A stretch of 64,000 nt of DNA, taken from the NCBI GenBank assembly GCA_026168455.1, contig CM047427.1, positions 44,173,500 to 44,237,499 on the forward strand, read 5' to 3'. The stretch is from Theocolax elegans. Taxonomy: Eukaryota; Arthropoda; Insecta; Hymenoptera; Cerocephalidae. This document shows positions 40,373 through 51,046 of the stretch, one piece after another (the first letter of the stretch is position 1; every line of letters starts with the position of its first letter). Below the pieces are notes generated by a model. It did no database searches, was not told the DNA's origin, and saw only the letters and a program-made list of their open reading frames with translations. Made by a program: the position numbers and the translations under genes.

Positions 40373-41274
40373 GGGCTATTTCACGTCAAGTGGTACGATG
40401 AAAATTTTAAATCGCTCCAATATTTGAAAACAGGCTGGAAATATCTTTCAGAAGATAGAAAAAAATTTTTAGGTGTTAAAAATAATTTGCCTGACAGTTA
40501 TTCCACCATAAAAAATGGAAATTTTTCAATTTTTTAGAAAAATTCCTATTTTCAAAGCCATTTATCTCAAAATCTATTGATTTTTTCGAAAAAATATTAG
40601 AAACAACTTTTGTTCAAAATAATCTTTAGAACTTATCTACCTACGTTACAATTCTTAATTTTAAAATCTCGAAGAGATAGGACTTCCGGAAATATTGAAT
40701 ATCAAAAAAAGGCGACCACGCCACAATCGATTTTGATCTAACACCGCTCAAAAGATCACATTTTTTGAGAGCTTTCAAATGGCGGTGGTTAGTTTATTGG
40801 CCAAGACCGCTGGTGTAAGTTATACCCCATAAACCTCATAAAATCACTAATTTTCATATATTTTAGGGCATAACTTACACCAGCGGTCTTGGCCAATAAT
40901 CTAACCACCGCCATTCGAAAGCTCTCAAAAAATGTGATCTTTTGAGCGGTGTTGGATCAAAATCGATTGTGGCGTGGTCGCCTTTTTTTGATATTCAATA
41001 TTTTCGAGTGCCCTATCGAGTGCCTTATTTTGAACAAAAGTTGTTTGTAATGTTTTTTCAAAAAAGTTAATAGATTTTGAGATAAATGGCTTTGAAAATA
41101 GAAATTTTTCTAAAAAATTGAAAAATTTCCATTTTTCATGGTGGAATAACTCTTAGGCAAATTATTTTTAACACCTAAAAATTTTTTTCTATCTTCTGGA
41201 AGATATTTCTAGCCTGTTTTCAAATTTTGGAGCGATTTAAAATTTTCATCGTACCACTTGACGTGAAATAGCCC
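40373..41274. mobile_element. Foldback MITE, family A copy 2
   Basis: It starts GGGCTATTTCACGTCAAGTGG and ends with the complement CCACTTGACGTGAAATAGCCC. The arms of about 430 bp fold back almost completely around 40830-40860, with shared blocks such as ATTTATCTCAAAATCTATTGA, ACACCGCTCAAAAGATCACA and CTTACACCAGCGG. TATATA lies at both borders. It is related to 6798-7614 by termini and by the 'AACTCAAAATCTAT' interior block but is well diverged. Confidence 0.88.
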
Positions 41275-41381
41275 ATATATATATTTTATATTTTACAACT
41301 CATTATATTCTTGCTTGCTCCACAAGATATATGAACCTAGGTACATAAATAAGCATGATTGATATTTTTATCCTTCATAAT

Positions 41382-41790
41382 TCATATATTATCTTTTATC
41401 CAAGCTTTAATTTTCCTTTTTAAAGTCTTTTTATTTATTGACAAATTATTGAGATCATGAGATAAATTATTAAATAATCTAATTGCTACTATATAACTGT
41501 TTTTATTACTTATTGTTTTGTTAATTTTTGGTATTATTATACTTTTGTTCCTAGTTTTACTATTTGATTTTGTGTACATATCGTTAAGTGTTTTATAATG
41601 ATAACATATTGATTCCAATGCGAAAATTTGTTCCAGATTCAGAGGATAGTTATGCGTTATATATCTGTTTTTATTGATTATTTTTAATAATTTATTCTGT
41701 AAATTTTGTAGTAATATTAAACTATTTTTATGCGCTCCTCCCCATGCAATTATTCCATAATTAATTATGCTGTTAAAAATGCATTATATA
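41382..41790 (-). pseudogene. CR1/L2-like ORF2, C-terminal domain
   Basis: From about 41786 the frame reads NSIINYGIIAWGGAHKNSL, then LLQNLQNKLLKIINKNRY, and ends at ATTTTT...TAA near 41382 with RLFNNLSHDLNNLSINKKT and LKRKIKAWIKDNI. This is the usual ending of CR1/L2 ORF2 after the RT thumb (YGIIAWGGA, QNKxLK, then F/LNxL ... LKxxLK). It joins directly to sequence before the RT, so the catalytic RT is absent. Confidence 0.78.
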
Positions 41791-41865
41791 TTAGCATTAA
41801 TGTTTTTGTCTGCATAATTTTTAATAATTTATAAAAAATAAGAATTAAGTATTTAGTTTTATTAA

Positions 41866-42714
41866 TTATATAATATATATAATTATATAATTGGTATTTA
41901 TAATTTTCCATAAGTTTCTTGGGTTATTACAATTTTTTTCAATTAAGTTTTTTTCATATTTAATTTTAGCGTCTATAATTACTTTATTTAATAATTTTTC
42001 ATATGTCTTATATTCAGCTTTTAATACAGTATTATTTTTGTCTAATTTCCATATGTTATATACATGTTCTTTTCTTTTGCATGATATCATGATTCCTTTA
42101 GTTATCCAAGATTTTCTTGGTTTTGTTTTTGAATTCTTTGTGTTATAACAATTGTTCATTTTTGATCTTTCAATGCATGTTTTTATATTATTTATTATTA
42201 AGTCTATATTCATATTAGTATCTTGCATAAACAATGTTCTCCAATTTATCTTACTTGCCTCTCTTTGTAATTTCTTATAACTAATATAGTTATTTTTGGT
42301 ATTATCATTTTCCTGTAATTTACTTTTTTCTATGCTTACAAATAGAGGATAGTGATCAGTAAACGGATTAGTTATTTTAAATGATTTATAGTGTATATAA
42401 TCTGTTTTAAAAAAAATATTGTCGATGCAAGTTCCTTTACAATTATCTATAGCCGGTCTTGTAACATCCTGAAAACAGGGAATGTATCCCTTTTCTAGGA
42501 AGTTATTTAAAAATTCTTGATTAATAATATTTAGTTCTAATAAATCAATATTAAAATCTCCTATTACTAAGTGATTTTTCAAATTTTTATTGATTTTTAG
42601 AAATGTATTCAAGTTCATTACAAATTCAGTTTTTGGTAGATCATGTGACCTATATAATGCTGATATTTCAATCTTATAATTTTATCTATCATTATACTAG
42701 AATGTAATATGTTT
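41866..42714 (-). pseudogene. CR1/L2-like ORF2, second half of endonuclease and linker
   Basis: A continuous frame of 250 codons (42618-41866), extended upstream after a frame shift near 42665 (SALYRSHDLPKTEF). It carries the apurinic-like endonuclease boxes LVIGDFNIDLLEL and NPFTDHYPLFVSI, which hold catalytic Asp/Asn and the SDH/TDH histidine pair. The linker SWITKGIMISCKRKEHVYNI and NPRNLWKIIN leads towards the missing RT. In live copies this endonuclease nicks the target. The R1-type LINE sits directly upstream. Confidence 0.8.
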
Positions 42715-42726
42715 AATTTACCATAC

Positions 42727-43521
42727 ATACGGACGGACGGACTGCTACCTGGGCAATCCACCGCTCACCAAAACCGGCAGTCAGATCGGTCAAAGCCCAC
42801 ACAGGGCAGAAGCACGATTTTGATCAAACCGGCGGAGGGGCAGACGTATGAGGATGTGTTACAAACCATACGTCTGAAGGTGGATCCTACGAAGACCAAG
42901 ACGGACGTACGACAGAGACGAAAAACGAAGCAGGGTGGGGTTTTGCTGCGACTCGGCAAACAGGAGACGCGGCAAGATTTCCAACAGACCTTGCAGGTCG
43001 CCCTCGGAGAAAAAGCCCAGGTAAAGGACCTGACAGCTACGATAACGCTGGAGTTTCTCGACCTGGACAGTGTCACGACTGAAAAAGAAGTTAAGGACGC
43101 TATCAACCGCGAACTCGGCGCAGAAAGAAGGGTGCACGTCTTTGGGTCCAACGCCCGAGGCTTGGCCCTTGCGGTATGCGATTTCGACGCAAGGAACGCG
43201 ACCGAGATCCTTAAAAAAGGAAGAACAAAAATCGGTTGAGTTAACTGCCGCGTGAGACCTAGGCTTCGTGTACCTAGGTGCCACAAATGCCTCGGATACG
43301 GGCACATCAAAAAGGACTGTAAAGGACCGGACAGACACCGGTGCTGCTGGCGATGTGGCCGAGAGGGGCACGATGCACAGGCGTGCAAAAACACACCTGA
43401 GAGCTTCCTCTGTCCCAAGAAGGACAACAAGAGCCTCGCACACGTCGCTGGTTCAGGCGCGTGTGCAGCATTTAAGGCAGCACTGACAGCGACAAAGACC
43501 AAGACAATAAAATGCCGGTAA
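42727..43521 (+). pseudogene. R1-type ORF1 (gag-like), C-terminal two thirds
   Basis: The frame opens before the first Met, with no clear start. It runs to TGA at 43237-43239, where TKIG is followed after the stop by VNCRVRPRLRVPRCHKC in the same frame, so one Trp-type codon seems to have become a stop. Downstream are the zinc knuckles CHKCLGYGHIKKDC and CWRCGREGHDAQAC and a decayed third, ending at 43521. Such ORF1 proteins bind element RNA. The upstream basic part contains RKTKQGGVLLRLGKQ, the usual conserved core. Confidence 0.8.
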
Positions 43522-44267
43522 CTGTTCTCCAATGCAATATGAATCGGAGTAGCGTGGCACACGCACTGCTCCCTCAGATTGCGGCGGAGCTGGACGCAAA
43601 CATCCTCGTCATCAGCGAACAGTACCGGACAAACAGACGTGGACGACTACTGTTGGAGATGGCCGCAAGGCTTGAACTGACAGTGGCAAATGAGGGAAAA
43701 CCCGATGTGACCCTTATTTCGGACAGGATGACACAAAGACTGAGGGCATGGAGAGTGATCGAAGACTACACAGCCAGCGATCACCGGTACATCTCCTTCG
43801 GTCTTATAGACGAATCGCGTACGAGCAGTACTCGGGTAACTCGTCCTCCTCGTTGGGACGTGAAACGGATAGACTTAGACAAACTCGACAGACAAATGAC
43901 GCGCGGGGAACCACTGTCACAAGTGGAACCTCGCGGAATGACTAATCGCGGCAGGGCTGAAGCGCTTGTCGGGGAAACAACCCAGTTTCTTCAACAATTG
44001 TGTGAAGCCTCTATGCCGCGGAAACGTTACGCACGCAACAAACGAGAGACATACTGGTGGACAGCCGAGATCGCGGACATCCGACGTAGTTGCCTAGCAC
44101 TTAGACGGAAGGCCCAACGGGCTCGCGACCGACAAACCGCACTAATTTTCTCCGAAGAATACAGAAAGAGTAGGAGGCGTTTGCGGTACGCCATAAATAA
44201 CAGCAAAAAAGAGTGCTGGCAAAGACTGACGGACGACGGAATGCGTGGTAGTCCGAGACGAGGTTAA
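43512..44267 (+). pseudogene. R1-type ORF2: shortened endonuclease and pre-RT linker
   Basis: ATG at 43512 overlaps the end of ORF1 by 10 bases. The start VLQCNMNRSSVAHALLPQ is the R1 endonuclease N-terminus. At ISEQYR the frame jumps to TNRRGRLLLEMAARLEL, skipping the central endonuclease that includes the GDFN box, and then continues to YTASDHRYISF (the SDH box). The linker runs to WQRLTDDG, where the RT should begin but is deleted: the next sequence in another frame is VRDEVKYLGVTLDTKLS. Confidence 0.8.
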
Positions 44268-44478
44268 GTATCTAGGGGTGACTTTGGATACGAAACTGAG
44301 TTTCTGGCCTCACATACGCACAGTGACTAAAAAGGCACAAGAAAAGACAAAAGCCTTGAGCAGACTCATGGCTAATACGAATGGACCGAGACCGAGCACT
44401 CGACGACTACTCATGAGCGTTACCCACTCGATCATGCTATATGGGGTGGAAATCTGGGCGGACGCGTTACACGTTAAG
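44250..44478 (+). pseudogene. R1-type ORF2: RT thumb segment (first copy)
   Basis: The frame VRDEVKYLGVTLDTKLSFWP continues to SIMLYGVEIWADALHVK. This is the region after the RT palm, and its order matches the 8.8-kb fragment (VKCLGVILD, then ILYGAPIWADAL). At 44476 the sequence jumps back to the end of ORF1 (SLAHVAGSGACAAF). Confidence 0.75.
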
Positions 44479-44905
44479 AGCCTCGCACACGTCGCTGGTT
44501 CAGGCGCGTGTGCAGCATTTAAGGCAGCACTGACAGCGACAAAGACCAAGACAATAAAATGCCGGTAACTGTTCTCCAATGCAATATGAATCGGAGTAGC
44601 GTGGCACACGCACTGCTCCCTCAGATTGCGGCGGAGCTGGACGCAAACATCCTCGTCATCAGCGAACAGTACCGGACAAACAGACGTGGACGACTACTGT
44701 TGGAGATGGCCGCAAGGCTTGAACTGACAGTGGCAAATGAGGGAAAACCCGATGTGACCCTTATTTCGGACAGGATGACACAAAGACTGAGGGCATGGAG
44801 AGTGATCGAAGACTACACAGCCAGCGATCACCGGTACATCTCCTTCGGTCTTATAGACGAATCGCGTACGAGCAGTACTCGGGTAACTCGTCCTCCTCGT
44901 TGGAC
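44476..44905 (+). repeat. Back-jump duplication of ORF1 end and ORF2 start
   Basis: This is an almost identical copy of 43432-43860. It encodes the last ORF1 residues and the shortened endonuclease again (44559-44905), including the same internal deletion, so the deletion predates the duplication. A one-base loss at 44904 (CGTTGGACGTG against CGTTGGGACGTG) shifts the frame. Confidence 0.85.
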
Positions 44906-45179
44906 GTGAAACGGATAGACTTAGACAAACTCGACAGACAAATGACGCGCGGGGAACCACTGGGACCGCACTGGGGTACGAAACTGAGTTTCTGGCCTCA
45001 CATACGCACAGTGACTAAAAAGGCACAAGAAAAGACAAAAGCCTTGAGCAGACTCATGGCTAATACGAATGGACCGAGACCGAGCACTCGACGACTACTC
45101 ATGAGCGTTACCCTCGATCATGCTATATGGGGTGGAAATCTGGGCGGACGCGTTACACGTTAAGAGACGGGCGAAAGCG

Positions 45180-45953
45180 ATGACTAGCGTACAGCGGGTG
45201 GGGCGTTAAGAATCGCGTGCGCGTACAGAACGGTGTCTGAAAACGCCGTTCTTGTTATCGCGGGCGTAATTCCGATCGACCTACTCGCGACGGAACGAAA
45301 GCGCATATACGATCGAAGCGCGGACACGGGACGGGTCGACGCTGCGACAGACGAACGTACGAAAACAATGGAACTCTGGCAAACACGGTGGACAAATACC
45401 CAACAGGCGCGATGGACACGTAGACTTATCCCTGCGGTTACCCCGTGGAAGGGGAGAAAGCACGGTGAGGTAGACTTGGATGGGTCTACAATGACGCTGA
45501 TCATACGTTCTTCGCCTGTAGGCGATGGGCAGATCAACGTCAACGACTTGAAATGGACATAGAAGCGATCACGCCGGAAAACGTGACGAGACTTATGACG
45601 ACGAACGCGGACAACTGGCGCCTGATCGCAAATTACGTTACGAATGTATTGCGGAGCAAAAAAGCAGATGGATGTCTGACAGATTGAGCGAATGTGATTC
45701 GAGAATGAACGAGTATAAGAATGAATGTGTTTTTTGGACACGCAAGGACAGCCGCCCAGTCTGAAGTAATGTGAATAACAGTTCCGGGCTGGTGTCGGTG
45801 CGAACAGAGATATGTGGGTTTAGTGGGTATTAGTAGTTTGCTCCTACTGAGTCCCACACTCGGTGGACTGTCTGCTCTTGCGAGGGGGTGGATAGTTTGC
45901 CGGTTGTGCGTAAAATGTCATTACCACAGACTCAAAAAAAAAAAAACAAAAAA
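45180..45953 (+). pseudogene. R1-type ORF2 C-terminus and 3' UTR (first copy)
   Basis: Reads VSENAVLVIAGVIPIDLLAT through ARWTRRLIPAVTPWKGRKHG, then loses about 100 bases carrying the finger region that is intact in the second copy. The ORF end (LRSKKADGCLTD, stop near 45687) is followed by a 3' UTR with GTGGGTATTAGTAG and an A-rich tail. Confidence 0.75.
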
Positions 45954-46072
45954 AATTTACCAACTTCGATGATATTAGTATTTTCATTTAAATTTCGATT
46001 TATAAATATAACAACACCATCTGATCTATTTATCCTACTATTATTATAATAGCACTTATATCCTGACAATTG
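45954..46072 (-). pseudogene. CR1/L2-like endonuclease piece (duplicated copy)
   Basis: This is the same LINE segment as 47977-48095, present here because of the tandem duplication. The minus frame includes GYKCYYNNSRINRSDGVVIF and INRNLNENTN. Confidence 0.7.
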
Positions 46073-46635
46073 AGGAGCTGGATGCAAGAACACGCCGAGC
46101 GCGGCGAATGGATAGAGGAGGCGGAGAGAAATTAAGAAATTGACGTCACCGTGACCAAATTTGCCGAATTTAATTTAAAAAAATACTGTCGTATGCAGAA
46201 TTAAAAGACGCAACTTTTTTCTATTTAATGTTTTTCTGTACAATGTGCAGATCAGATGAAAAAAATTAAGAATATAAAGATAAATAAAGATATTTTATAG
46301 CATCAAAAAGCAGTTATTATTTAAACCATTTTTATGCTGTAGTTGGATACAATATTACAAAGCGATTTTCAATAAATAACAAAGACGGCCACTGATTTAT
46401 GCCGCGAAGCAGATGACCATTACGGCGACGAAGTCGATGTTCATTTGTTTACAATTTCATTGTTTATATTGATGAGTGTACACAAAATTTATTTTTCTGA
46501 TTTTGGCGCTTGCTCTATCTGCGAAATTTTCTATCCAAATAAGCTGAAATTTTTAAGAAATTATCTTCAAATATAAACGAACAAATCTCTCGCTGGAAGT
46601 TTGCGAAGTCTAAGACTTTACAACACACTTTCGGG
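46073..46635. mobile_element. AGGAGCTGG TIR element, partial duplicated copy
   Basis: This is the left ~560 bp of the element seen complete at 48096-49074, preceded by the same CAATTG. It ends abruptly at ACTTTCGGG, where R1-type sequence (AAACGTTACGCACGC, the same as 44022) begins. This is the junction of the tandem duplication. Confidence 0.85.
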
Positions 46636-47976
46636 AAACGTTACGCACGCAACAAACGAGAGACATACTGTGTGCACAGCCGAGATCGCGGACATCCGAC
46701 GTAGTTGCCTAGCACTTAGACGGAAGGCCCAACGGGCTCGCGACCGACAAACCGCACTAATTTTCTCCGAAGAATACAGAAAGAGTAGGAGGCGTTTGCG
46801 GTACGCCATAATAACAGCAAAAAAGAGTGCTGGCAAAGACTGACGGACGACGGAATGCGTGGTAGTCCGAGACGAGGTTAAGTATCTAGGGGTGACTTTG
46901 GATACGAAACTGAGTTTCTGGCCTCACATACGCACAGTGACTAAAAAGGCACAAGAAAAGACAAAAGCCTTGAGCAGGACTCATGGCTAATACGAATGGA
47001 CCGAGACCGAGCACTCGACGACTACTCATGAGCGTTACCACTCGATCATGCTATATGGGGTGGAAATCTGGGCGGACGCGTTACACGTTAAGAGACGGGC
47101 GAAAGCGATGACTAGCGTACAGCGGGTGGGCGCGTGTAAGAATCCGCGTGCGCGTACAGAACGGTGTCTGAAAACGCCGTTCTTGTTATCGCGGGCGTAA
47201 TTCCGATCGACCTACTCGCGACGGAACGAAAGCGCATATACGATCGAAGCGCGGACACGGGACGGGTCGACGCTGCGACAGACGAACGTACGAAAACAAT
47301 GGAACTCTGGCAAACACGGTGGACAAATACCCAACAGGCGCGATGGACACGTAGACTTATCCCTGCGGTTACCCCGTGAGAGGGGAGAAAGCACGGTGAG
47401 GTAGACTTCTATCTCACCCAATTTTTCTCTGGACACGGATACTTCCGCGGCTATCTACACAAGATGGGCAGACTTGCTTCACCTGAATGTAAGTACTGCG
47501 GATGGGTCTACAATGACGCTGATCATACGTTCTTCGCCTGTAGGCGATGGGCAGATCAACGTCAACGACTTGAAATGGACATAGAAGCGATCACGCCGGA
47601 AAACGTGACGAGACTTATGACGACGAACGCGGACAACTGGCGCCTGATCGCAAATTACGTTACGAATGTATTGCGGAGCAAAAAAGCAGATGGATGTCTG
47701 ACAGATTGAGCGAATGTGATTCGAGAATGAACGAGTATAAGAATGAATGTGTTTTTTTGGACACGCAAGGACAGCCGCCCAGTCTGAAGTAATGTGAATA
47801 ACAGTTCCGGGCTGGTGTCGGTGCGAACAGAGATATGTGGGTTTAGTGGGTATTAGTAGTTTGCTCCTACTGAGTCCCACACTCGGTGGACTGTCTGCTC
47901 TTGCGAGGGGGTGGATAGTTTGCCGGTTGTGCGTAAAATGTCATTACCACAGACTCAAAAAAAAAAAACAAAAAAA
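46636..47976 (+). pseudogene. R1-type LINE, duplicated 3' part
   Basis: Contains the linker (AEIADIRRSCLALRRKAQRA), the same RT-deletion joint as at 44240, the thumb, and the C-terminal domain with an intact finger. That finger is in the frame 47464-47709: CKYCGWVYNDADHTFFAC, pattern Cx2C-x8-H-x4-C. The R1 ORF2 end (LTD, stop at 47707) and the 3' UTR with A-rich tail follow. Several one-base indels break the frame between segments. It is one half of a ~2-kb tandem duplication. Confidence 0.8.
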
Positions 47977-48095
47977 AATTTACCAACTTCGATGATATTA
48001 GTATTTTCATTTAAATTTCGATTTATAAATATAACAACACCATCTGATCTATTTATCCTACTATTATTATAATAGCACTTATATCCTGACAATTG
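47977..48095 (-). pseudogene. CR1/L2-like ORF2, endonuclease piece between insertions
   Basis: The minus frame QLSGYKCYYNNSRINRSDG continues VVIFINRNLN to NIIEVGK, where the R1-type element inserted. It continues from the YYQL end at 49081 once the TIR element is removed. Motif order fits the N-terminal half of an apurinic-like endonuclease. Confidence 0.75.
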
Positions 48096-49074
48096 AGGAG
48101 CTGGATGCAAGAACACGCCGAGCGCGGCGAATGGATAGAGGAGGCGGAGAGAAATTAAGAAATTGACGTCACCGTGACCAAATTTAATTTAAAAAAATAC
48201 TGTCGTATGCAGAATTAAAAGACGCAACTTTTTTCTATTTAATGTTTTTCTGTACAATGTGCAGATCAGATGAAAAAAATTAAGAATATAAAGATAAATA
48301 AAGATATTTTATAGCATCAAAAAGCAGTTATTATTTAAACCATTTTTATGCTGTAGTTGGATACAATATTACAAAGCGATTTTCAATAAATAACAAAGAC
48401 GGCCACTGATTTATGCCGCGAAGCAGATGACCATTACGGCGACGAAGTCGATGTTCATTTGTTTACAATTTCATTGTTTATATTGATGAGTGTACACAAA
48501 ATTTATTTTTCTGATTTTGGCGCTTGCTCTATCTGCGAAATTTTCTATCCAAATAAGCTGAAATTTTTAAGAAATTATCTTCAAATATAAACGAACAAAT
48601 CTCTCGCTGGAAGTTTGCGAAGTCTAAGACTTTACAACACACTTTCGGGTACTAAATACTGAAACCGTATTAAAAGCTTGTTATTTACGTTAAGTTCAAT
48701 TGTTGTATAAAATTTGTTTAAAGTAGAATTTGTTACAGGTTTATATTTATCGTTAGACTATATTAAGTATCTGTACGAAAAATCAGGGAATTTCATTAAG
48801 ATTTGTCAAAGTTACAGCGATTCAATTTTGAAAAATGGATTAAAAATCCGTTCTCTAAATTTCCAGTTCTTAATTTTCTTCATCTGATCTGCACATTATA
48901 CAGAAAAACATTAAATATAAAACAGTTGCGTCTTTTAATTCTGCATACGACAGTATTTTTTTAAATTAAATTCGGCAAATTAAAAAATTTGGTCACGGTG
49001 ACGTCAATTTCTTAATTTCTCTCCGCCTCCTCTATCCATTCGCCGCGCTCGGCGTGTTCTTGCATCCAGCTCCT
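48096..49074. mobile_element. TIR element with 6-bp duplication CAATTG
   Basis: The ends AGGAGCTGGATGCAAGAACA and their complement form TIRs of about 200 bp (48096-48295 and 48880-49074). CAATTG flanks both sides (48090-48095, 49075-49080) and is present once in the host LINE reading frame (YYQL/SGYK). The 979-bp interior has no coding capacity. Ends starting AG with a 6-bp duplication recall Maverick/Polinton-type integration, but other superfamilies are possible and no Polinton gene is present. Confidence 0.85.
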
Positions 49075-49080
49075 CAATTG

Positions 49081-49311
49081 ATAGTATTCAAAGCACTCTA
49101 GATTCCAAGTTTCTGAACAAATTATAATAAACGGTTTGTTTATTAAATTTTCAACAAATATTTCTAGTTTAGAAAAATTTGCATTTAGGCTTCTTATATT
49201 TACATATAAAGTAAGTTTATCCATAACATTTATATTTTTATTAAAATTTTCCATATCTTGGAATGAAATTTCTTGTTGTATTATATCTTGACAATTAATA
49301 TGATTCGTCAT
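49081..49311 (-). pseudogene. CR1/L2-like ORF2, N-terminus of endonuclease
   Basis: From ATG 49311 the frame runs through LYVNIRSLNANFSKLEIFVE and PFIIICSETWN to ECFEYYQL, where the TIR element cuts it. NIRSLN and the SETWN box (catalytic Glu) are standard endonuclease motifs I and III of this LINE group. ORF2 overlaps the ORF1 end by about 17 bases. Confidence 0.78.
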
Positions 49312-49693
49312 TTCTATTTTTGTTCTTCATTGTTGGATTATATGGATAATTCGTCTTCTTTATCTTCTGTTGTAGTAAATACTTGTATGTTTGACATTCT
49401 TTTTTGTTATTTGCATGGTGATTAGTTGCGTTGTTTGTATTCTTGTTGTTATTATGATCACTGCAATTTTTATATATAGTTTCTTCTTTCTTTTCACAAT
49501 TTTTATAGTTGTGATTTCTTGCACAATATATACATTTCGTTTCATTAGTACATCTTTTCTCACTATGGCCATATTTACAACAATTCATGCAAATATTTAA
49601 ATTAAAATCGTCGTATATTTGACATCTATTGCATCCGAAATATCTTTTTTTGTCTTTCATTAAGAAATCATATGCTTTAGAAATTAACTTCAA
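49295..49693 (-). pseudogene. CR1/L2-like ORF1, zinc-knuckle end (shifted frame)
   Basis: The frame begins in sequence that overlaps the end of the preceding frame (KAYDFLMKDKKRYFGCNRCQ). It has three cysteine/histidine knuckles: CNRC, CMNCCKYGHSEKRC and CIYCARNHNYKNC. A one-base shift near 49685 separates it from the N-terminal part, so ORF1 is broken. An Asn/His/Lys-rich tail follows. Confidence 0.78.
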
Positions 49694-50867
49694 TTATAAC
49701 AGACCATGTATTGTTTTTCTGGTTAAAGTATTTGTGCACTACTTTTACTTCTTCGTCTTGTGTCAGCATATTTCTTTCTTTTATTTCATTCTGTATTTCA
49801 TTAATATCTGTATTTTCCAAATTACTTTCAATTCTAGTAATTTTCAACCGTGGATTCTTTTTTTGTTCAATTTCTATTTTTGCATCCAATCTTCTTTCTT
49901 TTTTAAAAATGTCTTCAATTTTTTCAACATCATTAATGTTTTTACATTTTACAATAATTTTATCTTTTGTTTTATATATTGAATTTATAGGTAATTTTGT
50001 TTTTTCTATTATTATTTGTTTCGTTTTTTTGGAAATGTTTTCGGTTGATTCGTTATTGTTTGCTTTAATTAGTATATTTGGAACGTTAATTCTTTCGTAT
50101 GTATTATTTGCTACGCTTGCATATGTTATAGCCGTTGCTTGCGTATACGTTTGCGTGTGCATTTTTTCTTTTAACAATATGTTATTTTCTTTTAGTTCAC
50201 TATTCAGTTCTTTTAATATATTATTTTTATCTATTAACTCATCATTTAAAAGTTTTAAATTTTCATTGTCTTTTATAATATTTTCTATATTTCTATCTTG
50301 ATTTTTCTTATCATTTACATTGCACTCACTTTCTTTAATAATATTGTTTTGTTTCACTACATTAGCTTTATGACAGTTTTCTTTTAGTTCAATGTATTTT
50401 GTTTTTAAGTTTGTGTATTTAGTTTTCACATTTTCCATTTCACTTTTTAATTTAGCAATTATCACCTGTGGATTTTTTGCATTTTTTAAGGTTATGTCTT
50501 CGCCTTCGTGTTCTTCGCATATAACTAGCGATTGAGTTATGTAGATTCGACCTTTTTTTCTATTAAAATCACTACGATGGTATACACTATCACATAATAA
50601 ACACACCGCTGTTGCACTTTGTATTTTTGGATGACATTTATAATTTATTTCAGGAGGGATCGCCTCAGGTGGCAATCGTGGCAATGGCGTGTGTGTAAGT
50701 GTGTGTGTGATATACGCGGTAAATATAAGTATGGTAGCGTATCGCGGTACATGTATGTATGTGTTAGCGTGTGCGCAAATATAGTAAATTAATTTATTAA
50801 TTACTCTATTCAATTTTTTATTATTATTATAAATTATTAAAATAATTTTATAGCATTTCTTCGCCAT
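49677..50867 (-). pseudogene. CR1/L2-like ORF1, N-terminal and RRM-like part
   Basis: A 396-codon frame. Residues 1-70 are basic-hydrophobic with proline at the end. Residues 78-115 hold a PHD/RING-like cysteine-histidine cluster (CHPKIQSATAVCLLCDSVYH ... CEEH). Residues 130-250 are a long charged coiled coil. Residues 300-396 look like an RRM-type fold (IIVKCKNINDVEKIEDIF). This order (finger, coiled coil, RRM, knuckles) is that of an ORF1p that packages LINE RNA. The true start is uncertain because the first 60 residues overlap low-complexity DNA. Confidence 0.72.
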
Positions 50868-50870
50868 ATA

Positions 50871-51042
50871 AAATTTTGTTTTTTTTAATAATTGTTATCT
50901 TTAAACAATTTGCTTTTAAATTCTTTCAAATTACTTTGTATACTAAATTTGTTAATTGAATTTAATTCTATACTAGCAACAAATACCTCGCTCTCTAACG
51001 CTCGCTCGGGTGCATTATAATTATGTTTTTTTTAGATGTGTA
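50871..51042. other. Probable 5' region of the CR1/L2-like LINE
   Basis: AT-rich with a CTCTCTAACGCTCGCTCGGG patch. It lies upstream of ORF1 on the minus strand and could be the LINE promoter/5' UTR. The solo LTR begins right after. Confidence 0.35.
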
Positions 51043-51046
51043 AATA

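Larger units (their letters stand above)
42724..45953 (+). mobile_element. R1-type LINE inserted in the CR1/L2-like LINE
   Basis: The insertion is bounded by AATTTACCA (42715-42723 and 45954-45962), a 9-bp duplication, and ends in an A-rich tail after a 3' UTR. Removing it restores the endonuclease of the host LINE. It encodes ORF1 with zinc knuckles and ORF2 with a shortened endonuclease, no RT core, the thumb and the C-terminal finger domain. A back-jump repeats 43432-43860 at 44476-44905. It differs from the R1-clade fragment at 8.8 kb. It is defective. Confidence 0.82.
41290..50870 (-). mobile_element. Decayed CR1/L2-like LINE, split by two later insertions
   Basis: On the minus strand, from 50870 down, the order is ORF1 (zinc finger, coiled coil, RRM-like region, zinc knuckles), the endonuclease part of ORF2, the linker and the ORF2 C-terminus. 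The RT core is missing, deleted around 41790-41866. The endonuclease is cut by an R1-type LINE (42724-47976, duplication AATTTACCA) and by a TIR element (48096-49074, duplication CAATTG). Frame shifts break ORF1 and ORF2. The 3' UTR ends near a TA tract at 41275-41290. Clade assignment rests on the linker and C-terminal motifs and is tentative between CR1, L2 and Jockey. Confidence 0.8.

Noticed and set aside
42765..43562. 265- and 194-codon minus-strand frames
   Set aside because: Antisense to the R1-type ORF1 with its clear zinc knuckles.
49391..50301. Plus-strand hydrophobic frames (for example 196 codons at 49711)
   Set aside because: They are antisense to the LINE ORF1 coiled-coil region. 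Phe/Ser/Ile-rich composition is the expected mirror of Lys/Asn/Glu codons.
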